NCBI RefSeq assembly: GCF_002109385.1 | Contig: NZ_CP020814.1 | Coordinates: 1,118,001 to 1,182,000 of the forward strand | Source of the DNA: Halalkalibacter krulwichiae | GTDB lineage: Bacteria > Bacillota > Bacilli > Bacillales > Bacillaceae_D | DNA length: 64,000 bases | Direction of reading: 5' to 3' | Shown here: positions 54,895 through 64,000 of the stretch, in pieces | Layout of the letters: each line of letters opens with the position of its first letter | How positions within the stretch are numbered: the first letter of the stretch is position 1 | Program-made: the position numbers and the translations under genes | Notes under the pieces: generated by a model | What the model was told of the DNA's origin: nothing | Database searches by the model: none | What the model saw: only the letters and a program-made list of their open reading frames with translations

Positions 54895-55621
54895 AAAAAT
54901 AAGAACAGTCATTATTGATGATGAACCTTATAGTCGTGATGAATTATCCTTTTTACTAAAGCAATATGAGAATATTGAAATACTTGGCGAGGCCGATTCA
55001 GGCGAAAGAGGATTAGAAGTCGTTATGAAGAAAGAGCCGGACGTTGTATTCGTTGATATTGAGATGCCGCAAATGTCTGGATTAGAGTTAGCTAACACAC
55101 TTAAAAGCTTAAGAAAAGTTCCTATCATTATTTTTGCTACTGCCTATCCTGACTATGCTGCTAAGGCATTTCGTGTTCAAGCTTTGGATTATTTGGTTAA
55201 GCCCTTTGATGAAGATCAGCTATCGGAAACAATGACTAGGGTCCAAGAAAGATTAGCGCTAGAACAAGGGGGTGAACAAAAACCTGTCAAAATTGCAAGG
55301 CTTGCTGTAGAACATGAAGGACGTATTATATATCTTTCTCCACTAGAAATCTCATATGTTTTTCGCGAAGAAAGAGATACGATGATATGTACAAGTAATC
55401 AAATATTTAGTACGAAGACTCCATTAAAAGAGTTAGAAGAAAAGTTGAATGGGTTTCCATTTTTTCGAACTCACAAAAGTTATCTAGTCAACCTTGATAA
55501 GGTTGAACAACTAATTCCATGGTTTAATGGTGCCTATCAAGTCAAAGTTGTAGGGAGAAAAGAAGAAATACCTGTAAGTAGAAATTATGTGAAAGCGCTG
55601 AGAGAGCAATTAGAGTTGTGA
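54887..55621 (+). CDS. lytT: Response regulator LytT (LytTR family)
   Basis: 244 residues: receiver domain with IIDDEP and phospho-acceptor Asp57 in VVFVDIEMPQMSG, and Lys in LVKPFDE; C-terminal LytTR DNA-binding domain (FFRTHKSYLVNLDKVEQLIPWFNGAYQV, EEIPVSRNYVK). The ATG overlaps the lytS stop and has AACAGGAGGGAAC upstream. Likely target is the adjacent cstA, whose promoter carries a 23-bp palindrome. Confidence 0.93.
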   Translation: MNKKIRTVIIDDEPYSRDELSFLLKQYENIEILGEADSGERGLEVVMKKEPDVVFVDIEMPQMSGLELANTLKSLRKVPIIIFATAYPDYAAKAFRVQALDYLVKPFDEDQLSETMTRVQERLALEQGGEQKPVKIARLAVEHEGRIIYLSPLEISYVFREERDTMICTSNQIFSTKTPLKELEEKLNGFPFFRTHKSYLVNLDKVEQLIPWFNGAYQVKVVGRKEEIPVSRNYVKALREQLEL

Positions 55622-55683
55622 CGTTACATCTAGGACATGATTTTATACATGTTAGTAGGCTCTTCAGACATGTTATCACAATT

Positions 55684-55714
55684 TAGACACAAATTGATTG
55701 TGTCTAGTTATAAT
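55684..55714 (+). promoter_or_regulatory. cstA promoter with palindromic operator
   Basis: TAGACACAA (55684-55692) and TTGTGTCTA (55698-55706) form a perfect 9-bp inverted repeat with 5-base spacing, directly before a -10 box TATAAT (55709-55714). There is no good -35, so activation by a bound regulator such as LytT is plausible. Confidence 0.6.
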
Positions 55715-55727
55715 GAAAGCGTATTCA
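55714..55727 (+). promoter_or_regulatory. cre box at cstA
   Basis: TGAAAGCGTATTCA matches 13 of 14 cre positions and begins at the last base of the -10 box, a position suited to CcpA repression. Confidence 0.6.
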
Positions 55728-55749
55728 TTAAATGAAAGAGGTGTTCTTC

Positions 55750-57192
55750 ATGATCACATTTTTAGTATCGATTGCTCTTTTAATTATAGCTTATTTCACA
55801 TATGGTAAATTTATAGAAAGAATGTTTGGGGTGAAAGAGGCTAGACCTACTCCTGCATATAGTATGAAGGATGGAGTCGATTATATTCCAATGGGGACAA
55901 ATCGAAATTCGTTAATTCAGCTATTAAACATTGCTGGTGTTGGACCGATCTTCGGACCTATTATGGGTGCATTGTATGGACCTGTAGCTTTTATTTGGAT
56001 CGTTGTCGGTTGTATATTTGCTGGAGCCGTTCATGACTACTTAACAGGTATGATCTCGATTCGAAATAAAGGTGCTCACTTGCCTCAGCTTGCTGGGAAA
56101 TTTCTTGGAAAATTCATGAAGCATTTTGTCAACGTAGTAGCTGTTCTTTTGTTACTACTAGTTGGAACCGTTTTCGTGACAGCGCCTGCTGGTCTTTTAT
56201 ATAATTTATTTAATGGTTGGGTTGCATTAGGTGTGATTACAGCAGTCATTTTTATCTACTATATTTTTGCGACAATGCTACCGGTTGATAAAATTATTGG
56301 AAAAGTATATCCGATCCTTGGTGCCTTACTTCTTGTTAGTGCGATTGGTGTAGGTGGGATGTTACTAGTAACTGGTGCCGAGATTCCTGAATTAACACTT
56401 GCAAATATGCATCCTGCTGGAACAGCAGTTTTTCCAATATTATTTATTACGATTGCCTGTGGGGCTGTTTCTGGCTTCCATGCGACCCAATCACCTATTA
56501 TTTCACGTACTTTAGAAAATGAACAAAACGGTCGTAAGGTTTTTTACGGAATGATGATTGTTGAAGGAATTATTGCGATGATTTGGGCAGCTGCGGCAAT
56601 GAGCCTTTTCTATGGAACTGATTTAAATGAATTAATTGCGACTGGTGGGGCTGGTTTAGTCGTTAGTGAAGTAGCCTTTACGTTACTTGGTGCGATTGGT
56701 GGAACATTAGCTGTCCTTGGTGTTATCGTGTTGCCGATTACTTCAGGAGACACTGCTTTCCGTTCAGCTCGTATGATTATTGCAGATTATGTAAATGTGT
56801 CACAAATGAAGATTGCTAGTCGTCTTTGGATTGCATTACCATTGTTTGTTGTTTCGTTTATATTGACTCAAATGGACTTCACTCTTTTATGGAGATATTT
56901 TGGTGTAACAAATGCTGCACTTAGTGCAATTGCGTTATTTGTCGGAGCAATGTACCTAGCAATTCAGAATAAATTTCATTGGGTTGCTACGATTCCAGCT
57001 ACTTTTATGACAATGGTCTCTTTAACATTTATCTTTAGTGCACCGATAGGATTTGGTTGGGCGATGCCAACAGCTTATTTAGCAGCATCAATTGGCACAA
57101 TCCTAGTGCTTGGTTTATTCGCCTATAAAGTAAAACTAAACCGTGCAATTGAGAATTTCGAGTTAGATGAAGAAGTAAATAAAGCTGCTTAA
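55750..57192 (+). CDS. cstA: Carbon starvation protein CstA-type transporter
   Basis: 480-residue membrane protein with many helices. CstA signatures: KDGVDYIPMGTNRNSLIQLLNIAGVGPIFGPIMGALYGP near the N-terminus, GAVHDYLTGMISIRNKGAHLPQL, and SGFHATQSPIISRTLENE. Relatives import peptides or pyruvate. This short (about 480) form is typical of Firmicutes. ATG 55750 follows GAGGTG. LytST lies immediately upstream, so pyruvate transport is the best guess. Confidence 0.9.
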   Translation: MITFLVSIALLIIAYFTYGKFIERMFGVKEARPTPAYSMKDGVDYIPMGTNRNSLIQLLNIAGVGPIFGPIMGALYGPVAFIWIVVGCIFAGAVHDYLTGMISIRNKGAHLPQLAGKFLGKFMKHFVNVVAVLLLLLVGTVFVTAPAGLLYNLFNGWVALGVITAVIFIYYIFATMLPVDKIIGKVYPILGALLLVSAIGVGGMLLVTGAEIPELTLANMHPAGTAVFPILFITIACGAVSGFHATQSPIISRTLENEQNGRKVFYGMMIVEGIIAMIWAAAAMSLFYGTDLNELIATGGAGLVVSEVAFTLLGAIGGTLAVLGVIVLPITSGDTAFRSARMIIADYVNVSQMKIASRLWIALPLFVVSFILTQMDFTLLWRYFGVTNAALSAIALFVGAMYLAIQNKFHWVATIPATFMTMVSLTFIFSAPIGFGWAMPTAYLAASIGTILVLGLFAYKVKLNRAIENFELDEEVNKAA

Positions 57193-57211
57193 CAGTCAGA
57201 CAAAAGGAGAA

Positions 57212-57262
57212 GGGTGTCTAAAAGGTCATAACAGATCTTTTAAGGCACTCTTTTATTTTTAT
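57212..57262 (+). terminator. Terminator after cstA
   Basis: Imperfect stem GGTGTCTAAAAGG... with ...CTTTTAAGGCACTC, followed by TTTTATTTTT. Confidence 0.6.
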
Positions 57263-57580
57263 TACTATAAAGTTTGAGATGAGCGTACTCAAAGAGAGAA
57301 TAGCAATTTGTTATAGTAAAATTAACTATGGTTGTAGTACAGTATTTAGTAAGTGAAGATGGGTGCTAGATTGTTAGCATTCCTGAAATATCTAAAAATG
57401 TGTAAAAATAATTAATAGGAATGACGTTTTGTAGCAAAATTGAAATATAACTGAAACTTATAAACTAAAAAAGTTTGTTACAATATCGGGATAATGCTAC
57501 GTATGTTTTAATATAGTCAATATGAGGAAAAGAAAATTGGATCTCATTTACTTATTACACCGGGGGAAGGAAATGAACGT
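57263..57580. other. Intergenic region before the TPR-GTPase gene
   Basis: About 315 AT-rich bases with no gene seen. An extended -10 sequence TGTTACAAT (57476-57484) is the best promoter candidate; a GGGGGAAGG ribosome site precedes the start codon. Confidence 0.4.
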
Positions 57581-60310
57581 ATGAATTTAGAAAATGAATT
57601 AATCCAAAAGAAATATTATAAAAGATTTTTGAAAGAGAATGAAAAAGCAGATATCGTTGAAGTGTTGGCCGATACTGCTCTTACTGAATTAAAGAATGAA
57701 TTGCCTGATCTGTCCTCTATTCGATTCTCACAAGGAGAAGTGTACTACCACTATAAAGATTATGAAGCAGCCATCTTTAAGTGGGAAAATATTCATAATG
57801 ATTTACAGCCTTGGGCTAAGAAAAATATGGCCGATGCCTATTACGAGCTTGGAATGCTTCAAGAAGCCAAAGATATCTATTTATCTATTGAGTATGCTGA
57901 TGATCTGACTCTACATACAGAAGTATTCCTTCAGCTGTTCTCTCTTTATATGGAGCAGCAACAACTTGAAAAGGCAGCAGAAATCATAAAAAACACAGTA
58001 GAATTAAACCCGGATTATCCAAATGTAACGGCTATTGCTCGCTCTTTCTTTGAAGAATACAGAGACTACAGCAGTGTAGTTGACCTTGCTGTGAATGAGG
58101 CATTGAGAACGGGTGAAATTGAATGGTTTGATGCTTTAAATGGTTATGTGAAGCAGCGATTCACAAAGACAACGGAACCTAGTTATTTTACAGAAGTCAT
58201 TGTGAAACTTGCTACAGTTGATCAAAATAGAACGGAACAGCTGATCTTATCATTCTGGAAAAGCTACCAAAATGGGCCATATTATTTTGATTGGATTATG
58301 ACATTTAATGACTTGTTTGAAAAGGTTGAGGAAAATAGCTCCTTGAACAATTGGATAGACCTTTCAAAGCAATATCATGAAACGTATAGTGACCTTATTG
58401 GTGGTACTTATTATATTAACGAAATTAAAGATGTGATTCCATCGCTTCTCTCAAATTGGTTAAAGGTTTCCCACACACCACTAGTAACTGCATCTGCGGT
58501 TTTGGCATGGGAAGAAACGTTTCCATCAAGTTTAGATGATGAAGCGATTCACGCGGCAGAAGCGTTGATTAAACAAACAAATATTGAATCTGTTGAATTA
58601 GAGCAAAGTTTAGAGTTGTTTGAGTCAATCGAGAAGTGGGCAGTTCATCATCAGTTAGAAATAGGATATCAATTAAAATGGATTGTCCAGCAACTAATAG
58701 ATGAAGATACTCATCACGTATTAGTTGCGGGAACCTCTGGTAATGGAAGGTCTTCTTTTATAAATGAAATTCTAGGGCACTCCATTGTGGAGGGTTGTCA
58801 TGCAAATATTCTATTTAGAAATGACGAGCAATCGCAAATTAATAAAGTTACAGATGCTAATATTGAGAAAGATCTATCACTTGAAGAATTTCAGACCATT
58901 ACAGCGTTACGTCGTCCATCAATCATTGATTTTAAGATGCCGTCACCTTTTTTAAGAGACAATCATCTATCAATCATTCATGCTCCTTCGTATAATGGAG
59001 AGCAAGAGATTAAAGATTCTAATGTGCTTCATATTGCAGATGGCCTTTTATTTGTTCTAAGTGCAAATACGCCATTTACAGATGAAGAAAGGAAATTGAT
59101 TTTAAACATTCAACAGTTAGCTCCTAATCTTCCAATCCACTTTATTTTAAATAAAATTGATGTCTTTAATGAACAAGAGGCGACGCGGATATTAGAGGAA
59201 ACGAGTGAGAGAATCCACACTTATTTTCCGAATGCTAATGTTCTAGCCTTTTCATCTAGAGCTAGTAAGCCTCATTTAAGAGGCTTAAATGAACTAGTTA
59301 GATCAATCTTTGCTAACCGAGATATGAATCAGGAAAGAAAAGAAAAGCGATTACTATTTATCCGTAAAACGATCACACACTTATTACAAAAGAGAGTAGA
59401 AATGGAAAATGAACGAATTGAAGCGGTTCATTGGTATGAGGAAGCTGTGACAAAATTGAATGGAGCCATTCATCAGTTAGAGGATGTTGAAAAAGAAAAG
59501 ATTCAAGTGATTAAACAAGCTTATCACTCTATTAAGATTGAGTTGAGAAGAAAACTTAAAGCTGCTATCCCTAGCTTATTAAAAGAGTGTTCCAGTCTAG
59601 TCAATGAAACGAGCGATTTCCGTAAGCTTCATCTGGATTTAAATCAAGAAATGAATCGAAAAATACATGAATATATTGCCGACTCATTACTACCAGACTT
59701 TCAAAATTCTATCCAACAATGGCTTGAAGTTTCTAATGTTGAATTTATTCGAAGTCAATCTTACTTAAATGAGATGAGCGAAGGTTTCAATGCTTTATAT
59801 GGAGAAGAACGATTCAAAATGAGTTGTGATTTTCGTGTATTAGATGACTGGCATCGTGATATTGACAGAATGACAACCGGAGTTCATCTAGATGACGTAA
59901 ATGTGTTATTACGATTAACGCCATCACAATTATTACTAAAAAGCTCAGGAAAGTTATTTGGAGCTCTTCCTTCGAACAAAAACATGATCTTAAATATGTA
60001 CAAGAAATTTATACAAAATGAGAACTATGAGCAAGTGACAGAAACAATTACGAATCAGTTTATGATGCAGTTTGAATTGTTTGAAAAAGGCTTAGAACGT
60101 GATATTTCAATGTCATTCAGAAGTCCTTTTACAGTACTAAATGAAACCGTAAAAGAGGCAGAAATGCAAATCGACGAAAACAATGAACAATTAAGGAAAT
60201 TAAAAGCTAACCCAGAAATTCATGTCGATCCATTAACTTTGTTTAAATTAAAGTTGCGTCAATTTGAATTAATGGAAAAAAGAGAAAGAACGTTACAACT
60301 AGTGTATTAA
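57581..60310 (+). CDS. TPR and dynamin-like GTPase-domain protein
   Basis: 909-residue protein. N-terminus (residues ~30-165) holds TPR-like repeats (IRFSQGEVYYHYKDYEAAIFKWENI; KNMADAYYELGMLQEAKDIY). A middle GTPase-like domain begins at residue 384 with GTSGNGRSS: the P-loop Lys is replaced by Arg390. The DxxG switch II position reads HAPSYNG, while the G4 motif NKID (524-527) is intact. A long helical C-terminal region (about 590-909) has coiled-coil segments. The layout recalls bacterial dynamin-like proteins, but nucleotide hydrolysis looks impaired. No membrane segment; single gene with its own terminator. Confidence 0.72.
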   Translation: MNLENELIQKKYYKRFLKENEKADIVEVLADTALTELKNELPDLSSIRFSQGEVYYHYKDYEAAIFKWENIHNDLQPWAKKNMADAYYELGMLQEAKDIYLSIEYADDLTLHTEVFLQLFSLYMEQQQLEKAAEIIKNTVELNPDYPNVTAIARSFFEEYRDYSSVVDLAVNEALRTGEIEWFDALNGYVKQRFTKTTEPSYFTEVIVKLATVDQNRTEQLILSFWKSYQNGPYYFDWIMTFNDLFEKVEENSSLNNWIDLSKQYHETYSDLIGGTYYINEIKDVIPSLLSNWLKVSHTPLVTASAVLAWEETFPSSLDDEAIHAAEALIKQTNIESVELEQSLELFESIEKWAVHHQLEIGYQLKWIVQQLIDEDTHHVLVAGTSGNGRSSFINEILGHSIVEGCHANILFRNDEQSQINKVTDANIEKDLSLEEFQTITALRRPSIIDFKMPSPFLRDNHLSIIHAPSYNGEQEIKDSNVLHIADGLLFVLSANTPFTDEERKLILNIQQLAPNLPIHFILNKIDVFNEQEATRILEETSERIHTYFPNANVLAFSSRASKPHLRGLNELVRSIFANRDMNQERKEKRLLFIRKTITHLLQKRVEMENERIEAVHWYEEAVTKLNGAIHQLEDVEKEKIQVIKQAYHSIKIELRRKLKAAIPSLLKECSSLVNETSDFRKLHLDLNQEMNRKIHEYIADSLLPDFQNSIQQWLEVSNVEFIRSQSYLNEMSEGFNALYGEERFKMSCDFRVLDDWHRDIDRMTTGVHLDDVNVLLRLTPSQLLLKSSGKLFGALPSNKNMILNMYKKFIQNENYEQVTETITNQFMMQFELFEKGLERDISMSFRSPFTVLNETVKEAEMQIDENNEQLRKLKANPEIHVDPLTLFKLKLRQFELMEKRERTLQLVY

Positions 60311-60318
60311 TCATTATG

Positions 60319-60357
60319 CTCACCTCTTAGCGAAAGGTAAGAGAGTGAGTTTTTTTA
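60319..60357 (+). terminator. Terminator after the TPR-GTPase gene
   Basis: GCTCACCTCTTA pairs with TAAGAGAGTGAG (imperfect), then seven T. Confidence 0.85.
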
Positions 60358-60492
60358 TATTTTTGATGTAATAGCCGGCTAAAAAAGTGAACAGGTCGTG
60401 ATGAGAATCACTTCTAAAACAGACAAGTATAACTATAATAAAAGCAAGAATTCGAATTCAAATTCAAAATGATAGAGAAGGGAGAATCTGAG

Positions 60493-60717
60493 ATGATTGT
60501 ATGTGAGTGGAAAGATTTTTCGACAGACACTGAAGTTTATACACAAAAGATTTTTGAGGAATTAGTCAATGATGAGTTTGAAGCAATGATGTTTATTGAT
60601 CACTCAATTCCGGATTATATATGGACAAGTAACTTTGTTTGTATCATCAAGAGAGGTACAAGAATGATTGATGAAATTTCAATTACGAAAATTCCTAGAA
60701 ATCCAGTATGCCAGTAA
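60493..60717 (+). CDS. Small hypothetical protein
   Basis: 74-residue acidic protein beginning MIVCEWKDFSTDTEVYTQKIFEE, with a beta-like end (NFVCIIKRGTRMIDEISITKI). No known domain. ATG 60493 lies after GGGAG; the in-frame ATG at 60469 has no ribosome site. It precedes adhE by 54 bases and could share its transcript, but the Rex box lies between them. Confidence 0.5.
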   Translation: MIVCEWKDFSTDTEVYTQKIFEELVNDEFEAMMFIDHSIPDYIWTSNFVCIIKRGTRMIDEISITKIPRNPVCQ

Positions 60718-60738
60718 TGTTATTTTTTTTATATGACT

Positions 60739-60756
60739 TTGTGAAATTATTCACAA
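60739..60756. promoter_or_regulatory. Rex operator before adhE
   Basis: TTGTGAAATTATTCACAA, a perfect 18-bp palindrome identical in form to the Rex consensus TTGTGAAWWWWTTCACAA. Rex binds when NADH is low, so adhE should be induced in low-oxygen, high-NADH conditions. Confidence 0.9.
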
Positions 60757-60771
60757 ATAGGAGGTATTAAG

Positions 60772-63372
60772 GTGATCGAACAAAAACAAGTAGTAGATAA
60801 AGAAGAGGTCTTAAAAAGTGTTCATCAATTAGTTGAACAGGCAGAGCAATCTTTGGAACAATTCCTTCAACTTGATCAAAAGAAGATTGACGAAATCATT
60901 GAACAGATGTCACTTGCTGCTTTAGAGAACCACATGCCATTAGCGAAGGCAGCTGTAAGAGAGACGAAACGTGGAGTTTATGAAGATAAGATCATAAAAA
61001 ACTTATTTGCATCTGAGTACGTTTATCACAACATCAAAGATAATAAAACCGTTGGAGTTATTAATGGCAATAAATATGAAGAAATGGTAGAAATTGCAGA
61101 ACCAGTTGGGGTTGTTGCAGGAGTAACTCCTGTTACGAATCCGACATCTACAACGATATTCAAAGCTTTAATAGCAATAAAAACAAGGAATCCAATTATT
61201 TTTGCTTTTCATCCCTCGGCACAAAAGTGTAGTAGTGAAGCGGCACGAATCCTACGAGATGCTGCGATTCTAGCTGGTGCCCCTTCACATTGTATTCAAT
61301 GGATTGAAGATCCATCGATCAAAGCAACTCAAGCTTTAATGCATCATGAAGGAGTGGCTCTCGTCTTGGCAACAGGGGGAGCAGGAATGGTGAAATCTGC
61401 ATATAGCACTGGTAAGCCGGCGCTTGGTGTTGGACCAGGAAACGTTCCTTGTTACATTGAGAAGACTGCCGATGTAAAGCGAGCTGTGAATGATCTGTTG
61501 CTTTCAAAAACATTTGATAATGGAATGATCTGTGCGTCTGAACAAGCGGTTATTATTGACGATCTGATTTATGACCAAGTGAAACAAGAACTTGAGGAAA
61601 ACCAGTGTTATTTCTTATCGGATAAAGAGGTCAAAAGATTAGAAAAATTGGTTATCAACGAGGAGACGTGTAACGTAAATGCTGAGATTGTTGGGAAATC
61701 GGCTTCTTATATCGCCAAACTCGCTGGTATCCATGTACCAAATGAGACAAAAGTTTTACTTGTTGAATTAGAAGGAGTTGGAGAGGACTATCCATTATCT
61801 CGGGAAAAGTTAAGCCCAGTTTTAGCATGTTATCGTGTTCATTCAACGGAAGAAGGAATAACACGTTCTAGTGAGATGTTGAATTTTGGTGGCTTAGGCC
61901 ATTCGGCAGTCATTCATTCCAAAAATGATGAAGTCATTCAGCAATTTGGCATGAGAATGAAAGCTTGCCGAATTATTGTTAATGCTCCTTCTTCTCAAGG
62001 TGCAATTGGTGATATTTATAATGCTTATATACCGTCTTTAACCCTCGGCTGTGGCTCATACGGCAAGAATTCCATTTCTACAAATGTAGGTGTTGTCCAT
62101 TTACTCAATATAAAGAAAGTGGCTAGGAGACGAGTCAATATGCAATGGTTTAAAATTCCTCCAAGAATTTATTTTGAAAAGAACTCTATTCAATACTTAT
62201 CGCAGATGTCTGATGTTTCAAACGTTTTTATCGTCACGGATTCTGGTATGTTGGAGCTTGGCTATATAGATAGAATCCTACACTACTTACGTATGCGGCC
62301 AACCCCAGTATAATATGAAGTTTTTGCAGGGGTCGAGCCAGACCCTTCAATTGAGACAGTCGAAAAAGGTGCGGCGCTTATGAGAGAATGTCAACCTGAT
62401 TGCATCATTGCACTTGGTGGTGGTTCAGCGATGGATGCAGCGAAAGCAATGTGGTTGTTTTACGAACATCCGCATACAAATTTCGCTAGTTTAAAACAGA
62501 AGTTTTTAGATATTAGAAAAAGAGTTTGTAAATATCCGAAGCTTGGAACACTAGCGAAGTTCGTTGCGATTCCGACAACTTCAGGAACAGGATCTGAAGT
62601 TACTTCATTCTCCGTTATTACAGACAAGAAACAAAATAGTAAATATCCGTTAGCAGACTATGAGTTAACTCCAGATGTAGCAATCATCGATCCGCAGTTT
62701 GTTGCTTCTGTGCCACCGCATGTTACAGCAGATACAGGCATGGACGTGTTAACTCACGCTATAGAAGCGTATGTATCAATCATGGCTAATGACTACACAG
62801 ATGGGCTAGCAATGAAGGCAATTGATTTAGTATTTAAGTATTTATCAAGAGCATATCGAAATGGGGATGATGAAGAAGCACGTGAAAAAATGCATAATGC
62901 ATCAACGATTGCAGGTATGGCGTTCGCCAATGCGTTTCTTGGAATAAATCATAGTTTAGCTCATAAATTAGGCGCTGAATTTAAGATTGCTCATGGGCGT
63001 TCCAATGCAATTTTGCTGCCACATGTCATTCGTTATAATGCTATAAAACCTACGAAATTTGCGGCTTTTCCTAAATACCAACATTTCAAGGCTGATGAAC
63101 GCTACGTAGAAATTGCTAAGATGTTAGGGTTATCAGCTAAAACGACAGAACAAGGAGTAGAGAATCTCGTACAAGCCATTATAAGCCTAGCTAAGGAACT
63201 AAATATTCCAATGAGTATTAGAGATCATCATGTTGATGAACAAGTATTTGAAAGCAAAGTAGACTACTTAGCTGAACGTGCTTTTGAAGATCAATGTACA
63301 ACAGCTAATCCAAAGCTCCCGTTAGTAAAAGAGTTAGCAGAAGTGTATCGGGCAGCATACAAGGGAGTTTAA
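60772..63372 (+). pseudogene. adhE: Bifunctional aldehyde/alcohol dehydrogenase AdhE with internal TAA
   Basis: Fermentative enzyme that reduces acetyl-CoA to acetaldehyde and ethanol. Reading frame 1 from GTG 60772 (AGGAGGT upstream) gives the CoA-acylating aldehyde dehydrogenase domain (PTSTTIFKALIAIKTRNPI; catalytic Cys in NGMICASEQ) and the first part of the iron-dependent alcohol dehydrogenase domain, ending MRPTPV at TAA 62311-62313. The same frame continues with YEVFAGVEPDPSIETVEKGA, GGGSAMDAAKAMW, TTSGTGSEVTSF and iron-ligand His in NHSLAHKLGAEF to 63372. Relatives have Gln at the stop (CAA to TAA). Total length (about 866 codons) fits AdhE. The ADH half could be re-initiated at ATG 62380 (AAAGGTG upstream) but would lack its N-terminus. 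Confidence 0.88.
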
Positions 63373-63404
63373 TAGAGCAATAGAGTCTGTCTCAAAAGTC
63401 TGAG

Positions 63405-63452
63405 AGCGTCTCAAAAGGTCAAAACAAAACCTTTTGAGACGCTTTCTTCTTT
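63405..63452 (+). terminator. Terminator after adhE
   Basis: AGCGTCTCAAAAGG pairs with CCTTTTGAGACGCT, then TTCTTCTTT. Confidence 0.9.
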
Positions 63453-63576
63453 AGTTATGAACACTGACGATTCCATAAAAAACAAAAAATTGTTTAAAGA
63501 CCCCTAAAACGAGTAGAACCCTACGTAAAGATTAAGGATCTAATTTTGTGTACATAGAAAATGGGGTGTTATCGGT

Positions 63577-64000
63577 TTGCTAAAAAGGTATTTACTGGCT
63601 ATAGCGGTTATAGGCATGTTTGTAATCGCAGCAGCATGTGAAGCGAATCCGGCTGAAACAAAAACAGTTATTTACGAAAATAAAGAAGCGGGTATTGTAA
63701 TTTATCAATCCAGTAATTGGGAATTAGAAAAAGAAGTTTCAATTGACCCATTGAATGCAGCATTTAAACAAGACCATATGAGGGCCATTGTTTCAATAAT
63801 CCCGAATGCAAAAACAGTTGAGCAAATTAAAGCTGAATTAAATTTAGAAGGCGACTTTGTTCAAATGATTGAGGAGACAGAGGATAGTCTATCTTTTAAA
63901 ATTACTCAAACAGAAGAGACTAGATCTGATATTTTTGTGAAAACAGCAGATCATGAGACGATTATTGTTACATTTTTCACCCCATTAAAAAATTATCAAA
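63577..64000 (+). CDS. Putative lipoprotein, 5' part
   Basis: Open frame of at least 141 codons running off the window end. TTG start at 63577 with GGGGTG eight bases upstream. It has a signal with charged start (MLKRYLLAIAV) and a lipobox-like AAAC (Cys21). The mature part is polar (ETKTVIYENKEAGIVIYQSSNWE) with no recognised domain. Function unknown. Confidence 0.6.
   Translation, partial: MLKRYLLAIAVIGMFVIAAACEANPAETKTVIYENKEAGIVIYQSSNWELEKEVSIDPLNAAFKQDHMRAIVSIIPNAKTVEQIKAELNLEGDFVQMIEETEDSLSFKITQTEETRSDIFVKTADHETIIVTFFTPLKNYQ

Noticed and set aside
62380..63372. Separate complete iron alcohol dehydrogenase gene
   Set aside because: It lacks the first part of the nucleotide-binding domain, which is found in frame upstream of the TAA, so it is the rest of a broken adhE.
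1..64000. CRISPR arrays, tRNA/rRNA genes, IS elements, prophage
   Set aside because: No regularly spaced repeats, tRNA-like cloverleafs, transposase or phage proteins were seen on either strand.

Overview
This window comes from an endospore-forming, low-GC member of the Bacillaceae. It carries sigF, a spoVA operon, spoVIF and YjcZ-type small sporulation proteins. It also has a SAM riboswitch on a methylthioribose operon, Bacillus-type ribosome binding sites (GGAGG), CcpA-like cre boxes and a Rex operator. Species cannot be fixed from the sequence. I saw no rRNA, tRNA, CRISPR array, IS element or prophage.

Region 1 (1-14.4 kb): sporulation and housekeeping. The 3' end of sigF is followed by a methionine-salvage island: mtnK-mtnA (leftward, with S-box and attenuator) and mtnW-X-B-D (rightward, with its own promoter and no S-box seen). 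Then come asnB, spoVAC-AD-AEb-AEa-AF and lysA. In Bacillus subtilis spoVAA and spoVAB sit between sigF and spoVAC. Here both are absent and the mtn/asnB block occupies that place.

Region 2 (14.4-48.4 kb): one large pectin/galacturonate island. A frameshifted DeoR regulator and kduD-kduI share a candidate operator. uxaC and a uronate-dehydrogenase-like gene follow. Next are a rhamnogalacturonan acetylesterase-GH28-isomerase operon, a YesS-like membrane AraC regulator, and a long operon. The long operon encodes pectinesterase, an ABC solute-binding protein, two permeases, an unknown protein, an MFS transporter, KdgF, a second GH28, an esterase, GH43 and GH105. Then come YteS/YteU-like genes, a Gfo/Idh oxidoreductase, kdgK, the LacI regulator kdgR, a BASS-family transporter, and uxaA-uxaB-kdgA. 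The polysaccharide-active enzymes lack signal peptides, so imported oligosaccharides appear to be dismantled in the cytoplasm. Two routes to 2-keto-3-deoxygluconate are complete: UxaC-UxaB-UxaA for galacturonate and KdgF-KduI-KduD for unsaturated uronate. KdgK and KdgA take it to pyruvate and glyceraldehyde-3-phosphate. An 18-bp palindrome (AATAACAACGTTGTTATT or a slightly shorter form) lies before uxaC, the oxidoreductase-kdgK unit, kdgR and uxaA, and is the likely KdgR operator.

Region 3 (48.4-64 kb): ppiB, a thioredoxin-reductase-like flavoprotein and several hypothetical genes; small sporulation genes (YjcZ-like, spoVIF, a poly-lysine-tailed protein); lytS-lytT-cstA; and a TPR protein with a degenerate GTPase domain. 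These are followed by adhE with a perfect Rex box but an in-frame TAA inside the alcohol dehydrogenase part, and the start of a lipoprotein gene cut by the window end.
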